Below are positions 1-11,466 of a DNA stretch of 64,000 nt, one piece after another. Under the pieces are notes generated by a model that saw only the letters and a program-made list of their open reading frames with translations, did no database searches and was not told the DNA's origin. Source of the DNA: Capra hircus (Eukaryota; Chordata; Mammalia; Artiodactyla; Bovidae); contig NC_030811.1 in assembly GCF_001704415.2 (NCBI RefSeq), positions 57,401,591-57,465,590 on the forward strand, given 5' to 3'. Within the stretch, counting starts at the first letter, position 1, and each line of letters starts with the position of its first letter. Made by a program: the position numbers and the translations under genes.

Positions 1-204
1 TCTTTATTATTCTCTTCCTTCAGAACTTCTTTTTCTTCTGCTCACATCCAAAGCACCTTTCCCTAGATTCTCTACACTGTCCAGTGTTTTTCTCTGCCTT
101 TGGAGATGCACTGTGGCTGTCTACCGTCTGAAGGGACACTGTACTCTTTCTTCTTCCATCCTCCAGATTCTGGCATCTCAAGTGTGTAGTCCGTGGACTA
201 CAGC

Positions 205-415
205 AGCAGCAGCACCACCACCATCTGGAATCTCTTGCCTCGTTTCTTAGACTTTAGTCTGCATTTGAATTATCTGAGGAGCTTGTTAAAATGCAGATTC
301 TCATCCAATGGGTCTGAGGTGAAGCCCAAGATTCTGCATTTCTAACAAGCTCCCAGGTGTAGTCATGCTCTTGGTTCCTGGACTACAGTTCAAGTAGCAA
401 GGACCAGGAATGTGG
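205..415. mobile_element. MER5-type hAT (Charlie) MITE fossil
   Basis: The segment has the MER5 pattern: an A/T-rich core flanked by imperfect inverted arms, with 'gaggagcttgttaaaatgca' on one side and 'aacaagctcccaggtg' on the other. It is non-coding and diverged. The family is assigned from remembered consensus. Confidence 0.6.
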
Positions 416-1652
416 TTGTGCCTTTAAGAATTTATTAGAAACTTGTTTGGCTGCCTCTGAAGGTATCATTGGAAGGAAATAAAAAGCATACTGTGCATAT
501 GCTGTTTCACAATATGACTGAGCTCACTCATCCTCATACCACTCTCTATGGAAGATGAGTAAAAGTTTCCATTAAAGGAAAAATTTTAAACCAGAGTATA
601 AATAAGGGCTTTGCTGCTTTCAGTTGGTCAGGGCAAGAAAAGCCAGTTTATACTGTACCTTGGAGTTCCTTTGGATAAGGAGAGCAATAGCATTCCTGAG
701 AGCTGGGCCCTTCTTAGAAAAGACTGTTGATTTGCTGGGATTTTTACACTGCTGGAGATATGAAAAATGAAAGCCAAATTCATACTGCAGCCCAGAACTC
801 AGTGCTTGAGGTTTAAAGCCAGTAATATTTTCCCTGTAAAATCTCTTTGGAAAGACTTTCAGAACTGAGTCAGCTAGGGTGAACCCATTTTCCAAAATTC
901 TGTTTCTGGAAGCATTTAATTGAAAGGAAAAACCCCAAGAATGCATCCAGAGTTGAATGTTATGCAGCAATTGGAAGGGCTTTGAAATAGTAACAATGGG
1001 ATTAAATGAAGCCAAATGAAGTCTGCAAATTATTAGGGTGAAATCAGTAAGGGGCATAGAAATTTAATACAAGGGAAGTAAGAGAAATCAGTTTTCCAAT
1101 ACAAACTCTGTTCTGAGATGTACAAAGGAGGACACGGAAGAAGAAACTTCTGTTAGCCAAAGAAATGGCAAAGGCCAAAAGTTTGGAGGAGACAATCTCT
1201 CTGATTTTAGTTTGATTTCCTATGAGGGATTTTAGCTTCAAAATCTCATCAAATGGTAGTCCTCAATACAGCCTCTTACAACTTCTCGCAAAAAGAACAT
1301 CCTGCTGAAACCTCACAGAGTATATTCTTAAGTACTCTGAAAATTGAGATATGCAGAAACCTAGTGCTGGTATCCAGAAGGAACTGACATTAATCATAAA
1401 GCAAATAGGTCCTAATTAAGGAAATTGACAACTATCAATATAATGTATATTTAATTTAAAAAAATCTGCCAGAAAAAGAGCCGAAGATGTTCTGTTACTC
1501 CAGAACATGTTGTATCAACTGATACAACATGGGTACAAAAAACCAGATATCAATTCTTTCTACTTTCTGCAAGGTATACCCATGTGAGATGCGAAGGTAC
1601 ACACCATCTCAGACTCTGGAGAAAAATAAAATCAAAGAAAGCTTAGAATACT
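416..1652. other. Unassigned intronic sequence
   Basis: No gene or recognised repeat was found. Minus-strand open frames at 620-1057 and 1044-1241 have no recognisable domain and no flanking gene structure. The stretch contains a strong palindrome at 1506-1531. Confidence 0.6.
1506..1531. repeat. Near-perfect 26-bp palindrome (12-bp arms, 2-bp spacer)
   Basis: CATGTTGTATCA at 1506-1517 is the exact reverse complement of TGATACAACATG at 1520-1531, with AC between them. A smaller hairpin (GTTCTG at 1489-1494, CAGAAC at 1501-1506) abuts it on the left. Confidence 0.9.
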
Positions 1653-1666
1653 TAGAAACAAAATAT

Positions 1667-1884
1667 GCTGCTGCTCCTGTTGTTTAGTTGCAAAATTCTG
1701 TCCAGTTCTTTGCTACCCCATGGACAGTAGGCCTCCAGGCTACTCTGTCCATGGGATTGCCCAGTCAAGAATACTAGAGTGGGTTGCCATTTCCTTCTCC
1801 AGGAGATCATCCTGACTCAGAGATCGAACTCACATTCCCTGTGTGGCAGGCAGATTCTTTACCCCTGAGCCACCTGGGAAGCCC
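1667..1884 (-). mobile_element. Bov-tA SINE
   Basis: On the + strand it reads as the Bov-A core followed by the complement of the tRNA-derived head, ending 'ccacctgggaagcc'. It is flanked by a 13/14-matching target-site duplication beginning 'tagaaacaaaa' (1653-1666 and 1885-1898). Confidence 0.92.
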
Positions 1885-2130
1885 TAGAAACAAAACATAA
1901 AAGCAGCAAATTATAACAATAAGCTATTCACATAATGACAGTCACAACCAAGTAAACTGATCAAGGAAATATGAACAAGAAGCCTAGAAAAGATGTATAG
2001 ATAGAACATGAACGTTACCAATTGTGCAGTAATTCTAACTGGGTTAAACTCTCCTTTAAAGATGTCAAATGGAACCAATATTACAAATTTGAGAACCTAT
2101 TATTTTAAAACTTTATTTAAAAAAAAAATT

Positions 2131-2342
2131 GGACTTCCCTTGTGGCGCAGCTGGTAAAGAATCTGCCTGCAATGTGGGAGATCTGGGTTTGATCCCTGGG
2201 TTGGGACGATCCCCTGGAGAAGGGAAAGGCTACCCACTCTAGTATTCTGGCCTGAAGAATCCCATGGACTGTATATTACATGGGGTCACAAAGAGTTGGA
2301 CACAACTGAGAGATTTTCACTTTCACTAAAAAAAAAAAAAAA
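2131..2342 (+). mobile_element. Bov-tA SINE with A tail
   Basis: It begins 'ggacttccct', the tRNA-derived head. It has the 'gatccctggg...ctggagaaggga' body, ends 'ttcactttcact' and carries an A-rich tail to about 2342. Confidence 0.92.
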
Positions 2343-2674
2343 TACTAGCTGAAGATTTTTGAAAGGACAGCATATTCTGTTCCCTTGATTTGGTTGTCAG
2401 ACTTCTGGACTCCCCAGCTGTTTCAGTCTGGAAGCCCTGGCTCAACAATAGGCAGGCAATGCTGAAAAGGTACTGCACTTGGAACACGGCATTGAGTCCT
2501 CTTCTCTAAGCTCCAGCTGCCCCGGTTCGTCTCTGCTTATTGTTCCTCTGATACCAGAACAGAACTCATGATCATCCTCCACCAGCTCTGCTTCTTTACC
2601 ATTCCCTGTCTCAGCAAGTAGCTAGATACCCAGGAATTCTACCCTATACCTTCTTCTCCTTGCCTACCTCCTCC
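2343..2674. other. Unassigned intronic sequence
   Basis: No gene, exon or repeat was recognised. Confidence 0.5.
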
Positions 2675-2815
2675 CCTAGATTTATTGAGAAATAATTATC
2701 GTGTATAACTGTATACATTTAAGGCATACACCATTATTGAATATATATTGTTAAATGATTACCACAATAGGTTCAGCTAGCTTCCATCATATCATATAGA
2801 TACAATAAAAAGAAA
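2675..2815. mobile_element. Ancient L1 (L1M-class) 3' fragment
   Basis: The run 'tgtatacatttaaggcatac' followed by 'aaatgattaccacaatag' resembles the 3' region of old mammalian L1 elements. Orientation and subfamily are not certain. It may be part of the same old L1 as 4560-5480, split by the BovB insertion. Confidence 0.5.
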
Positions 2816-2937
2816 AGAAAGAAGGAAGAACACAGAAGAAAATTTACTCCTTGTGATGAGAACTCTTAAGATTTACTCTCTTAACAACTTTCCTGTATAT
2901 CCTACAGCAGTGTTAGCTATAGTCAGCCTAACTAGAA

Positions 2938-4085
2938 TTCAGTTCAGTTGCTTATTCATGTCTGACTCTTTGCGACTCCATGGACTGCAGCACACCAGGC
3001 TTCCCTGTCCATCACCAACTCCCAGAGCCTGCTCAAATTTATGTCCATCAAGTTGGTGATGCCATCCAACCATCTTATCTTCCGTCGTCCCATTCTCCTC
3101 CCGCCTTCAATCTTTCCCAGCATCAGGGTCTTTTCAAATGAGTCAGTTCTTCACATCAGGTGGCCAAAGGATTGGAGCTTCAGCTTCAGCATCAGTCCTT
3201 CCAATGAATGTGTGTGAAGTCGCTCAGTCGTGTCCGACTCTTTGCGACCCCATGGACTGTAGCCTACCAGGCTTCTCTGTCCATGGGATTCTCCAGGCAA
3301 GAATACTGGAGTGGGTTACCATTTCCTTCTCCAGGGGATATTCCCAACCCAGGGATCGAACCCGGGTCTCCCGCATTGGAGGCAGACGTTTAACCTCTGA
3401 GCTACCAGGGAAGCCCCATATTCCAATGAATATTCAGGACTGATTTTCTGTAGGATTGACTGGTTTGATCTCCTTGCAGTCCAAGGGACTCTCAAGAGTC
3501 TTCTCCAACACCACACTTCAAAAGCATCAATTCTTTGGCACTCAGCCTTCTTTATAGTCCAACTCTCATATCCATACATGACTACTGGAAGAACAATAGC
3601 CTTGGCTAGATGGATCTTTGAGGGTAAAGTAATGTCTCTGCTTTTTAATATGCTGTCTAGATTGGTCATAGCTTTTCTTCCAAGGAGCAAGTGTCTTTTA
3701 ATTTCATGACTGCAGTCACCATCTGCAGTGATTTTGGAGCCCAAGAAAATAAAGTCTGTCACTGTTTCCATTGTTTCCCCATCTATTTCCCATGAAGTGA
3801 TGGGACCAAATGCCATGATCATTTTTTGAATGTTGAGTTTTAAGCCAGCTTTTTCACTCTCCTCTTTCACTTTCATCAAGAGGCACTTTAGTTCCTCTTC
3901 ACTTTCTTCCATAAGGGTGATGTCATCTGCATATCCGAGGTTATTAATATTTCTCCCAGCAGTTTTTATTCCAGCTTGTGCTTCATCCCACCTGGCATCT
4001 TGCATGATGTACTCTGCATATAACTTAAGTAAGCAAGGTGACATCATACAACCTTGATGTGCTCCTTTCCCAATTTGTAACTGAC
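2938..4085 (-). mobile_element. BovB (RTE) LINE, 5'-truncated 3' part, interrupted by a SINE
   Basis: The reverse strand encodes the C-terminal part of the BovB reverse transcriptase, including a YADD catalytic-type motif (YADDITLM, about 3920-3945) and the usual downstream region. The 3' terminus is the 'ttcagttcagt' tail near 2938. A Bov-tA is inserted at 3210-3420. An open frame of 357 codons (3316-4389) spans BovB and two SINE copies and is an artefact. The 5' limit near 4085 is approximate. The copy is degenerate. Confidence 0.88.
3210..3420 (-). mobile_element. Bov-tA SINE nested in BovB
   Basis: It is flanked by an exact 11-bp duplication TTCCAATGAAT (3199-3209 and 3421-3431), which is BovB sequence. 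This shows insertion after the BovB was in place. Confidence 0.95.
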
Positions 4086-4117
4086 AGTTTATATCTTTTG
4101 CCCACTTTTCTCCAGTA

Positions 4118-4326
4118 TTATTGTTGTTAAGTTGCTTAGTTGTGTCCACCTCTGTGACCACATGAACTGTAGCCCACCAGGTCCCTCTGTCTATGGGATT
4201 TTCCCAGCAATAATACTGGAGCGGGTTACTGTTTCCTACTCCAGGGGATCTTCCCAACACAGGGATTGAGCCCACGTCTCCTGCATTGCAGGTAGATTCT
4301 TTACCGCTGAGCCACCAGGGAAGCCC
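4118..4326 (-). mobile_element. Bov-tA SINE at the 5' edge of the BovB
   Basis: It is a full-length antisense SINE ending 'ccaccagggaagccc'. A 10-bp duplication TTCTCCAGTA flanks it (4108-4117 and 4327-4336). Whether the target was BovB or older sequence is unclear. Confidence 0.92.
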
Positions 4327-4559
4327 TTCTCCAGTACGCCATCCCGAAACCTCCTTCTTTTTCCTACCTCCCAGCATCCACCAAATCATGCAGAATTTGC
4401 ATCTTCAGTATTTCTTGAATCTCTTTCTCTCCACCTTTAAAGTTCCCATTGCAGCTTTAGCATTTATCATCCTCCAGCTGATCGCCAGTGGAGGCTTCCT
4501 AACTAGTCTCCTTGTCGTTACCATTTTCACTTTTTTTCTAGTTTTAGTAGGCAATTCTC

Positions 4560-5480
4560 TTATTTTATATTCTTTTTCAGGAACAACTCTTGAAATGTAT
4601 TTTACATGCCATAAAATTTACTTGATTCAGTGATTATTTTTAGTGAATTTAGAGTTGTGCAATTATTACCAAAATCCTAAATTCTTTCTACAAAATTTTT
4701 ATTATGCAAAATTAACATATACACAAGTAGAGAAAGTAGTATAAGGAGCCCTTATATATCATGTTTAGCCATCAACACAGAGCCCATCTTGTTTCATCCA
4801 TAACTCCATCTACTTCCTTCACATGTATGGAATATTTCAAAGCATATCCAGAATTAAGATAATTTCTTCTGCAAATACTTCAGTGTGTACTTAAAAAAAT
4901 AAAGACACTTAAAAAGCATAACTACATTATCACATTTTTTAAAAGCTACCAATAATTCCTTAACACTATTAAATGTTCAAGCAACACTTCAATTTCTCAC
5001 TGTCTTTTTTGTATGATTGATTTGTTTGGATTCAGACGAGGTTGATCCATTACAGTTGGTTTATATGTCTTCTAAACTTCAATTCAGAGTTTCATTATCC
5101 CTCTTTTTTGTTGTTATTGTAACTTACTTGTTGCAGAAATCACATTGTTTGCATACTAGAATTTCTCCAGCTTTAGGTTTTCTGATGATGTCTCTACAGT
5201 GTCATTTAATGTGTTCTTCTGTCGTTTGGATACCAGTTGTTATTAATATATCTACAGGATTGACTAGCCATAGGTTTGACTCTCTAGAAAGAATACATTA
5301 TATTAATATTTGGTATCATGAACATATCAGGAGGCACCTAACGTCGGGTTGTACTTATTTTGGTGAGGTTAAGCTTGATCTGTAGATTCAGGTGTTGTCA
5401 GCCTGATCTATCCATTTTAAAGTTTCTCATCAACCTTCCACCTAAGAATTATAGCAATGGTTGATAATAATTACCTACAG
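4560..5480. mobile_element. Ancient L1 (L1M-class) fragment(s)
   Basis: Phrases such as 'tagagttgtgcaattattac' (about 4650) and 'catatcaggaggcacctaac' (about 5325) match old L1 3' sequence as remembered. It is highly diverged and boundaries are approximate. Confidence 0.5.
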
Positions 5481-5499
5481 CCAAAATACAGCCGTGAAT

Positions 5500-5775
5500 T
5501 TTTTTTAACACAATTAACTTTTTGAAATGAAAGTCTGATCCTGTCTTTCTTCTGCCTAAATATCCTAGAGGTTTCCCATAGCTCTCTCTCTGTTTCCTTG
5601 CTGCATAGAATCTCTGTGTAGTATGGTCGGATTACTTCGCTGCCCTCTGATTGCTTTGCAAACCCCTTGAAGGTCCTGACTGTGTCTGTTGTCCCTCATC
5701 TTTGAAGGCCTAGGACAGCGTCTGACAAATGTTAGTGCTCATTTAATGCTTTTTGATGAAAAGAATGAATAAGCT
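5500..5775 (+). mobile_element. L2 LINE 3' fragment
   Basis: It has the L2 3'-end layout: pyrimidine-rich text, 'ccccttgaaggtcctgactg', then 'gctcatttaatgctttttga' and a GAAT-type tail. Confidence 0.55.
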
Positions 5776-6799
5776 CATGAATTAAGCCAACAGAAGATTA
5801 CAGCATCTACAAAAAAAGGCATATTGTGTGATTTTCTTTTTTCCTGAATGTGGGAAAATATGAGAAAGGCAAGTAGAGATTGAAGAAACCAGAGAGAGCG
5901 AAGCCAAGAAGAGAGGGTTTTGGAAGAGTCTCGGAGTTTTTCGCAGTGGTGACAGTTTGTTCAGAGATGTGGAGCAGTGCTCACTGTTTACAGAGAAGAA
6001 CAGGCAGATGGGAGGCTCCCTGGGATGCACAGGAGGGCCTGAATATTGGGGGAGGAGGCTGAGCAAGGAGGGAGATTCTTGAAACAAGACACGCTGTGTT
6101 CTATGAATGTGTGAATCAGCCTCGTGTCCCATTTCAATGGCCGTGGTAGGCATCATTTTAATGCAGTGAATTCAGGTCCCTCACAGCAGCCCATTCATTT
6201 GCTATTGGTCTCTAGTGTCTCCTCCCCTAACTGTGCAGGCTGTGCCAGGCCAGTAGCATGGAGCACAGGGTTTCCTCAAGACTGAGGGAGACTCGGGCCC
6301 TGCCAACACCTACTAGAAGAATTCTTGTTTGGGCAACCTAAGATCTTACAGGGAAATGATATGGGGAATGAAGGTTGTGAATAAATCTCTAAAGCCTTAA
6401 TAAATGATTTATATGTTCACTACATAAGTCATCAGCACAATAGAAAGAATATATGTACATTTCACATGTTATAGGTTCATTTTCATTTATCACTAACTTT
6501 TGCTTACTGGCATGTTTTCAGTATTTCCCTGTGCCTTAAAGGGTGCTTGCAAATTTGTTCTGCTTTCTAACCAGCAATATGGACACTAAGAAGGAGTATT
6601 TCTGTCGCTTGTGATGTCTCCTATAGGGGAAACAGAATAGTGAATAGTCTTGTGATTTCACAATAGAGTCCCGCATTTCATGGTCTACATGTCATGACTG
6701 GGTGTACTCTGAAGATTCATCTAAATGTTCACTGAAATTCTTTAGATTATGGGACAGATACACAGAAAGAAAGCAAGTCAGTATACAGGCTAAAAAAAA
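5776..6799. other. Unassigned intronic sequence
   Basis: Nothing is recognised. Open frames at 5782-6156 (-) and 5880-6062 (+) show no domain and overlap each other on opposite strands. Confidence 0.55.
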
Positions 6800-6975
6800 C
6801 TGGACTCTGGAGTCAGAATACCTAGGTTTGAATTCAGATTGCACCACTAATTAGCTGTATAACCTTGGATAAGTTACATAAGTGCTCTGTGTCTTCATTT
6901 CCTTATCTGTAAAATAGGAAATAATAACACATCACAGTGCTGGACAAAAACTGACTTGTTAGAAGTGCTTAGAAG

Positions 6976-7494
6976 GACTTCCCTGGTGGTCCAGTGTTAG
7001 AATCCACCTACCAACGCAGAGTTTCTTTGGTTTCCACTAACATACTGTTGCGTGTGTATGCACAAAGTCACCTCAGTCATGTCTGATTCTTTGTGACCCT
7101 ATGGACTGTAGCGCACCAGGCTCCTCTGTCCATGGGATTCTCTAGGCAAGAATACTGGAGTGGGTTGCCATGCTTTTCTCCAGGGGATCTCCCCAACCCA
7201 GGGATCGAACCCAAGCCTCTTATGTCTCCTGCATTGGCAGGCAGGTTTTTTTTACCACTGGTGCCACCTGAGAGGACGCAGATTCCTTCTGTGGTCCTGG
7301 AAGGTTCCACATGCCGAGGAGCAACTCCGCCTGAGTGCTGCAATTACCGAGCTTGTGCACCACAACTGCTGAAACCCGTACGCCTTAGAGTCCACGCACT
7401 ACAATGAACAGCTTAAAAACCACAAGTGGAGGAAGCTCGCGTGCAGCATTGAAGACCCATCACAGCCAAAAATAAATTAATTTTTTTTTCTTTA
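6976..7494 (+). mobile_element. CHR-type tRNA-derived SINE, interrupted
   Basis: It starts 'ggacttccctggtggtccag', continues after a nested SINE with 'ccacatgccgaggagcaact' and ends 'cacagccaaaaataaatt' plus a T/A tail. An exact 13-bp duplication AAGTGCTTAGAAG flanks it (6963-6975 and 7495-7507). The CHR name is from memory of cetartiodactyl SINEs. Confidence 0.88.
7021..7275 (-). mobile_element. Bov-tA SINE nested in the CHR SINE
   Basis: It is an antisense copy with a 7-bp duplication ACGCAGA (7014-7020 and 7276-7282). It is the innermost of three nested elements. Confidence 0.88.
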
Positions 7495-7560
7495 AAGTGC
7501 TTAGAAGAGTGCCTGGCATGTAGTGAGAGGTATGGGAGTGATGCCCATGAAGACTGATGT

Positions 7561-8807
7561 TGTTATCAATGAAGTAAATCTGTGCCTGTGAGACTTGTGC
7601 TTACGAGGACTCTGAGATGAGTGAGGGCTGCTCACAGTACTACATAGCCTGTCCATGTTTGTGGGTACAGCGCTGTGACAGTGCTGCCCACTTTCCTTCA
7701 GCGAGAGGCAAAGAGCAGAAACACAAAAAGTTGAGCTAATCATAAAAGGGGTAATGCACATTTCTTTTACATTTGAGCACATGAAAACTTTGATCGATTT
7801 GAGTGGTATCAGTTTCCCTCTACTGTCTGCTAATTCTGACCAGGAAGGGCTTCTGTGAAAGATGGAGCACTTTAAACCTATGGGGCTGAACAATGAGGGC
7901 ATTTTTTTTTGGATCTGGAGCTCCTAGACTTTGCCCCAAAGAATGCAGCTCAACCAGAGGCATCTGAGGGTGTGCCCCACATTAGGCACAGTGCTTCTGG
8001 AAAATAGTGCATGTTTTTATGAGAAGTTACAGTAGCATTTTGGGAATAATGGTTTTGGTGTTTCATTCAGATATGACATGAAAAAGCTGCCCCTTCCCCT
8101 CAAAAGAAAATGCTGTAAAGTTTTAAGACTTAAAGAAAATTCAATCAGGACTGTTATCCCTTGATCATATTTATTGCACTGATGAAAACTTTTGTTTTGG
8201 GTGACGTTTAGCATTCATCTCAATTTTCTTCATCCTCTTCCCAGGAATATAATGGGATGTTTGCCAATTACCTTACCAAAATAAAGAAAAAAGCCCAGCT
8301 CAAATATCCTTTGATCCCCAGTGACTACATAAAACAGACCTGAGAGGGTTTTTTTTCCTACTGTGATTGGTTCTTTAATAATCTTTACGTGTGCCCATGA
8401 TCACTTTACTTTCTTGAATGTTCAAAACTACCTGTTTAATACAATGCCTGGAAAAATTTAAAAGCAAATTGTTAAACTCATTGGTATGAAATTTCCAAAT
8501 TTCTACTTTCCATTCTCTTTCAAAATTAGGGAAGTATTTGCCCTTGTCTCATCTCTGGCACTTTTCAAGCTCTCTGTGATTTCACAGATTACTGACTGCG
8601 TATTAAGATCGTATCTACATATTAAGATCATTAAGTTTCTTTTAGTTCTTGGGATGGAATTAATCTTTATTATTTCTAAAATCTTAACCTCACTCCCACC
8701 TATGTGACTGTTCTGGGACATCCAGGCTCCTCTGATGTCCATCCTCCATCCAAAGATACTGAAACATGTCAATGAAAACCGGTAGTTGAGTTTTATGACT
8801 GCATATT
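7561..8807. other. Unassigned intronic sequence
   Basis: No exon or recognised repeat. The minus-strand open frame at 7501-7902 runs out of MIR sequence and has no domain. Confidence 0.55.
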
Positions 8808-8818
8808 GGGCAGGGGTG

Positions 8819-9040
8819 GGGCCTCCCAGGTGGCTTAGTGGTAAAGAACCCACCGGCCAGTGCAGGAGCCATGGTTCCATCCCTCTGTTGACAAGACACA
8901 CTGAACAAGGGAATGGCAACGCACTCCAGTATTCTTGCCTGGGAAATCTCATGAACAGAAGGAACCTGGTGGGCTACAGTCCATGGGGTCACAAAGAGTC
9001 GGACGGACACAACTTAGTGCCTAAACGACAACAACAAATC
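8819..9040 (+). mobile_element. Bov-tA SINE
   Basis: It has the sense head 'gcctcccaggtggcttagtg', the standard body, and an ACAACAACAA tail. The 11-bp duplication GGGCAGGGGTG is exact (8808-8818 and 9041-9051). Confidence 0.94.
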
Positions 9041-9051
9041 GGGCAGGGGTG

Positions 9052-11466
9052 CATTTACTTCATTTTGACCTAAAATCCACGGCTTATCTTATCAGCGCTG
9101 GTGTTCAGAACCACTGTCTGTGGCCTGAGCTGCCTTTACCAAGTTTGAAGTCACTGATGACCGCTTCCAATTTGCCATTCAACCTCATCTGCAAGGAGAA
9201 AAAAGAAAATATCTTGGTTTAAAATCTTTAATTATGGACTGTAGAAAAATACGTGGACTTCAGAGAAGAAGAGTACTGGGAATTTGAGGGAAAATTTCCT
9301 GTCTTTGCAACCAGATGGAAAGCTGCTCCTTCTGCCACTCCCCACCCCCCACTGCCTGAAAACCCATAAAGGGAAATCCCAGCTTTCATCCACATTGAGA
9401 AATTTCCGATGGTTCTAGCCTTTTAAAGTCAGCATGAGCAAGTGGAGATCTAGTGTTGAAGGTGGGCTCAGTTTTATAACCTTCAGATTCTCTTTTAGAA
9501 AATCTGAGTATGAATCTTACCATCACTTTGGAAAGGCTCTGGAAAAATTCTGACACCTCGCAAAAGTTTCAGGATGAAACTTGACACTGAGACAAGTTCC
9601 ATGTTTCATTTCCAGTCCTAAATGTGGCTCGCACTTGTTTAATGCTTCGAGTTTCTGATCCTTTTGATGCAGGTCTGCCTTGACTTTATCAAAAATGCTT
9701 CTTGATATATTTCAGGCTGGAGAGAAACCATGTTGCAGTGGAATTTTTCCTTGGAATTTGTCTCACTTTTCCCCCCCTGTAAATTTGGAAGATGAAAGAC
9801 AAATTCCCAGGAGGTAAAATCGCAAAACAAAACTGAAAATTTAAAAAAAAAAAAGAAAGAAAGAAAAGAAAACCAAACCTCTCTGCTTTTATGCCTCATG
9901 TTCCTTGCCTGACCTTGGAATTGAAACATGCTGCTTGCCTTGACTCGGAAAGGGGTCTGGCGTGTGAAAATAGGAGTTGGCGATAGGAAAGAGCCCAGTG
10001 CCTAATCTACTTGTAAAATCCTACTCATTGTCCAGGATGGGAAAAGAAAACTGCAGGTTTCCAGAAGACTGAAGAGCAGTAGCCCCGCAGATGGATGATC
10101 TGCCCAACCACTGATTTCATTTCAACAACTTCTCTGGAAGTTGCTGATCTTCAGGGAACGAGTGTCTTGTTTTGGAGATGTGTTGCCCACAAGATTGCAT
10201 CACTATATAGAAATATAGCTTTGGAGAAACTGAGAAAGAACATCCCTCCCCTCTTTTAACCTCCAAACAGCTTGTAGACAGTGGAGACTTGAGTTTTGAC
10301 TCCTTCATAAATCACGTTGTATGGACAGCTGGAATTAGGAGGAAAGTGTACGTTAGCAGACCAGGAGCCATTCTTTGGTCAGGGGACCAAGATCAAGGGC
10401 TCTACTATCCAAGGCTGACTCTTGTCTCAGTATCCCCCACTCACAGTGTACTTCTGGGAGCCAAGACACATTAAAAATTTATCCCCCTGCCCCAATCTGC
10501 GTCATTTGTACTCACAGTCTCAATAAAGTCCTTGGAGAGTGAGCTCACGCAGGCTTCATGGAAAACTGCCTGATGTTGCTGAGTTTAGTGTCCTCCTTGG
10601 AGTGAAAAGCAACTCTCCCATGTTAGAGGGGTTGCAGGCAGCAAGCACCACTCATCTGTTCACTGACTCATTTCACAAATACTAACGGAGCTTCACTGGG
10701 TGTTGCTTCACGTTGGGGGTACCAGTGCCATTGATAGGACAGACACGGCTCCTGCTTCACAGAGCTGTGGTGAGGGATAAAATGAAATAAACTAGCAATT
10801 ACAGAACAGTCTAATAAGGACCATAAAATTGTATGAAGTACTTAGAAGCTCTGCACACGAGTAACTGGTGCTCAGAGACTAGTAGCAGGTGCCAGTGAGA
10901 CTACACAGGAGGGGAACTGACTATAGTTGGGGGAAAGGAGGAGAAACTGTCCTTTCAGGTTTTCCAGAAGAGGACATGGCCAGCCTGAAGTCTGGAAAAT
11001 GAATGTGGAGGTGCCAGAGGAAAGAATTTGGAAGGGACGCCGATAGAACTGCATGCGCAAAAGCGCAGGGACCAGAGAAAATATGAAACATTCTAGAAAT
11101 TGTTTAGGATGAGTGGAGAGAGCAGTAGAAGCAAGAGAGGGAGAGAAATAGATGCAGATTTCTTTACTGACTTTTATCCTGAGAACAGAGGAGCAGGCAC
11201 TGAAAAATTTAAACAGGTGAAAAAAGCTGATCAGATTTCCCTCCGGAGTATAGACCGTGGATTTGGGTGTGGGATGATGGCAAGTGTGTTCAGTTTCTTC
11301 TCTCTGCTGGACATCTAGATTAGAAATCAGTTGGCAGTCAGTTAGCTTTAGGGGATGGGAACAGGGAGTCGCCTGGAGTTACAGATTTTCGGGAGGTTCA
11401 GTTTTATCTCATGGCCATGGGAACAGATGACAGTCACCTTTGGAAGTGTGTGCAGGTCAGCAGTGC
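9052..11466. other. Unassigned intronic sequence, low in recent repeats
   Basis: No exon was recognised. There is an A/GAAA-rich run at 9841-9870. A faint L2/MIR-class trace lies at about 10680-10850. The open frame at 11100-11318 has no domain. Confidence 0.5.

Larger units (their letters stand above)
6800..7560 (+). mobile_element. MIR SINE split by a nested CHR/Bov-tA insertion
   Basis: The left part (6800-6975) has the MIR core: 'ggactctggagtcagaatac', then 'ttcatttccttatctgtaaa'. The right part (7495-7560) resumes with 'agtgcctggcatgtagtga'. The gap is the CHR insertion at 6976-7494. Confidence 0.85.

Noticed and set aside
3316..4389. 357-codon minus-strand open frame with reverse-transcriptase motifs
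   Set aside because: It joins BovB sequence with two independently inserted SINEs; target duplications prove the chimera. Not a gene.
5782..6156. 124-codon minus-strand open frame
   Set aside because: No domain, no splice or promoter context, and opposed by another frame; not supported as a gene.
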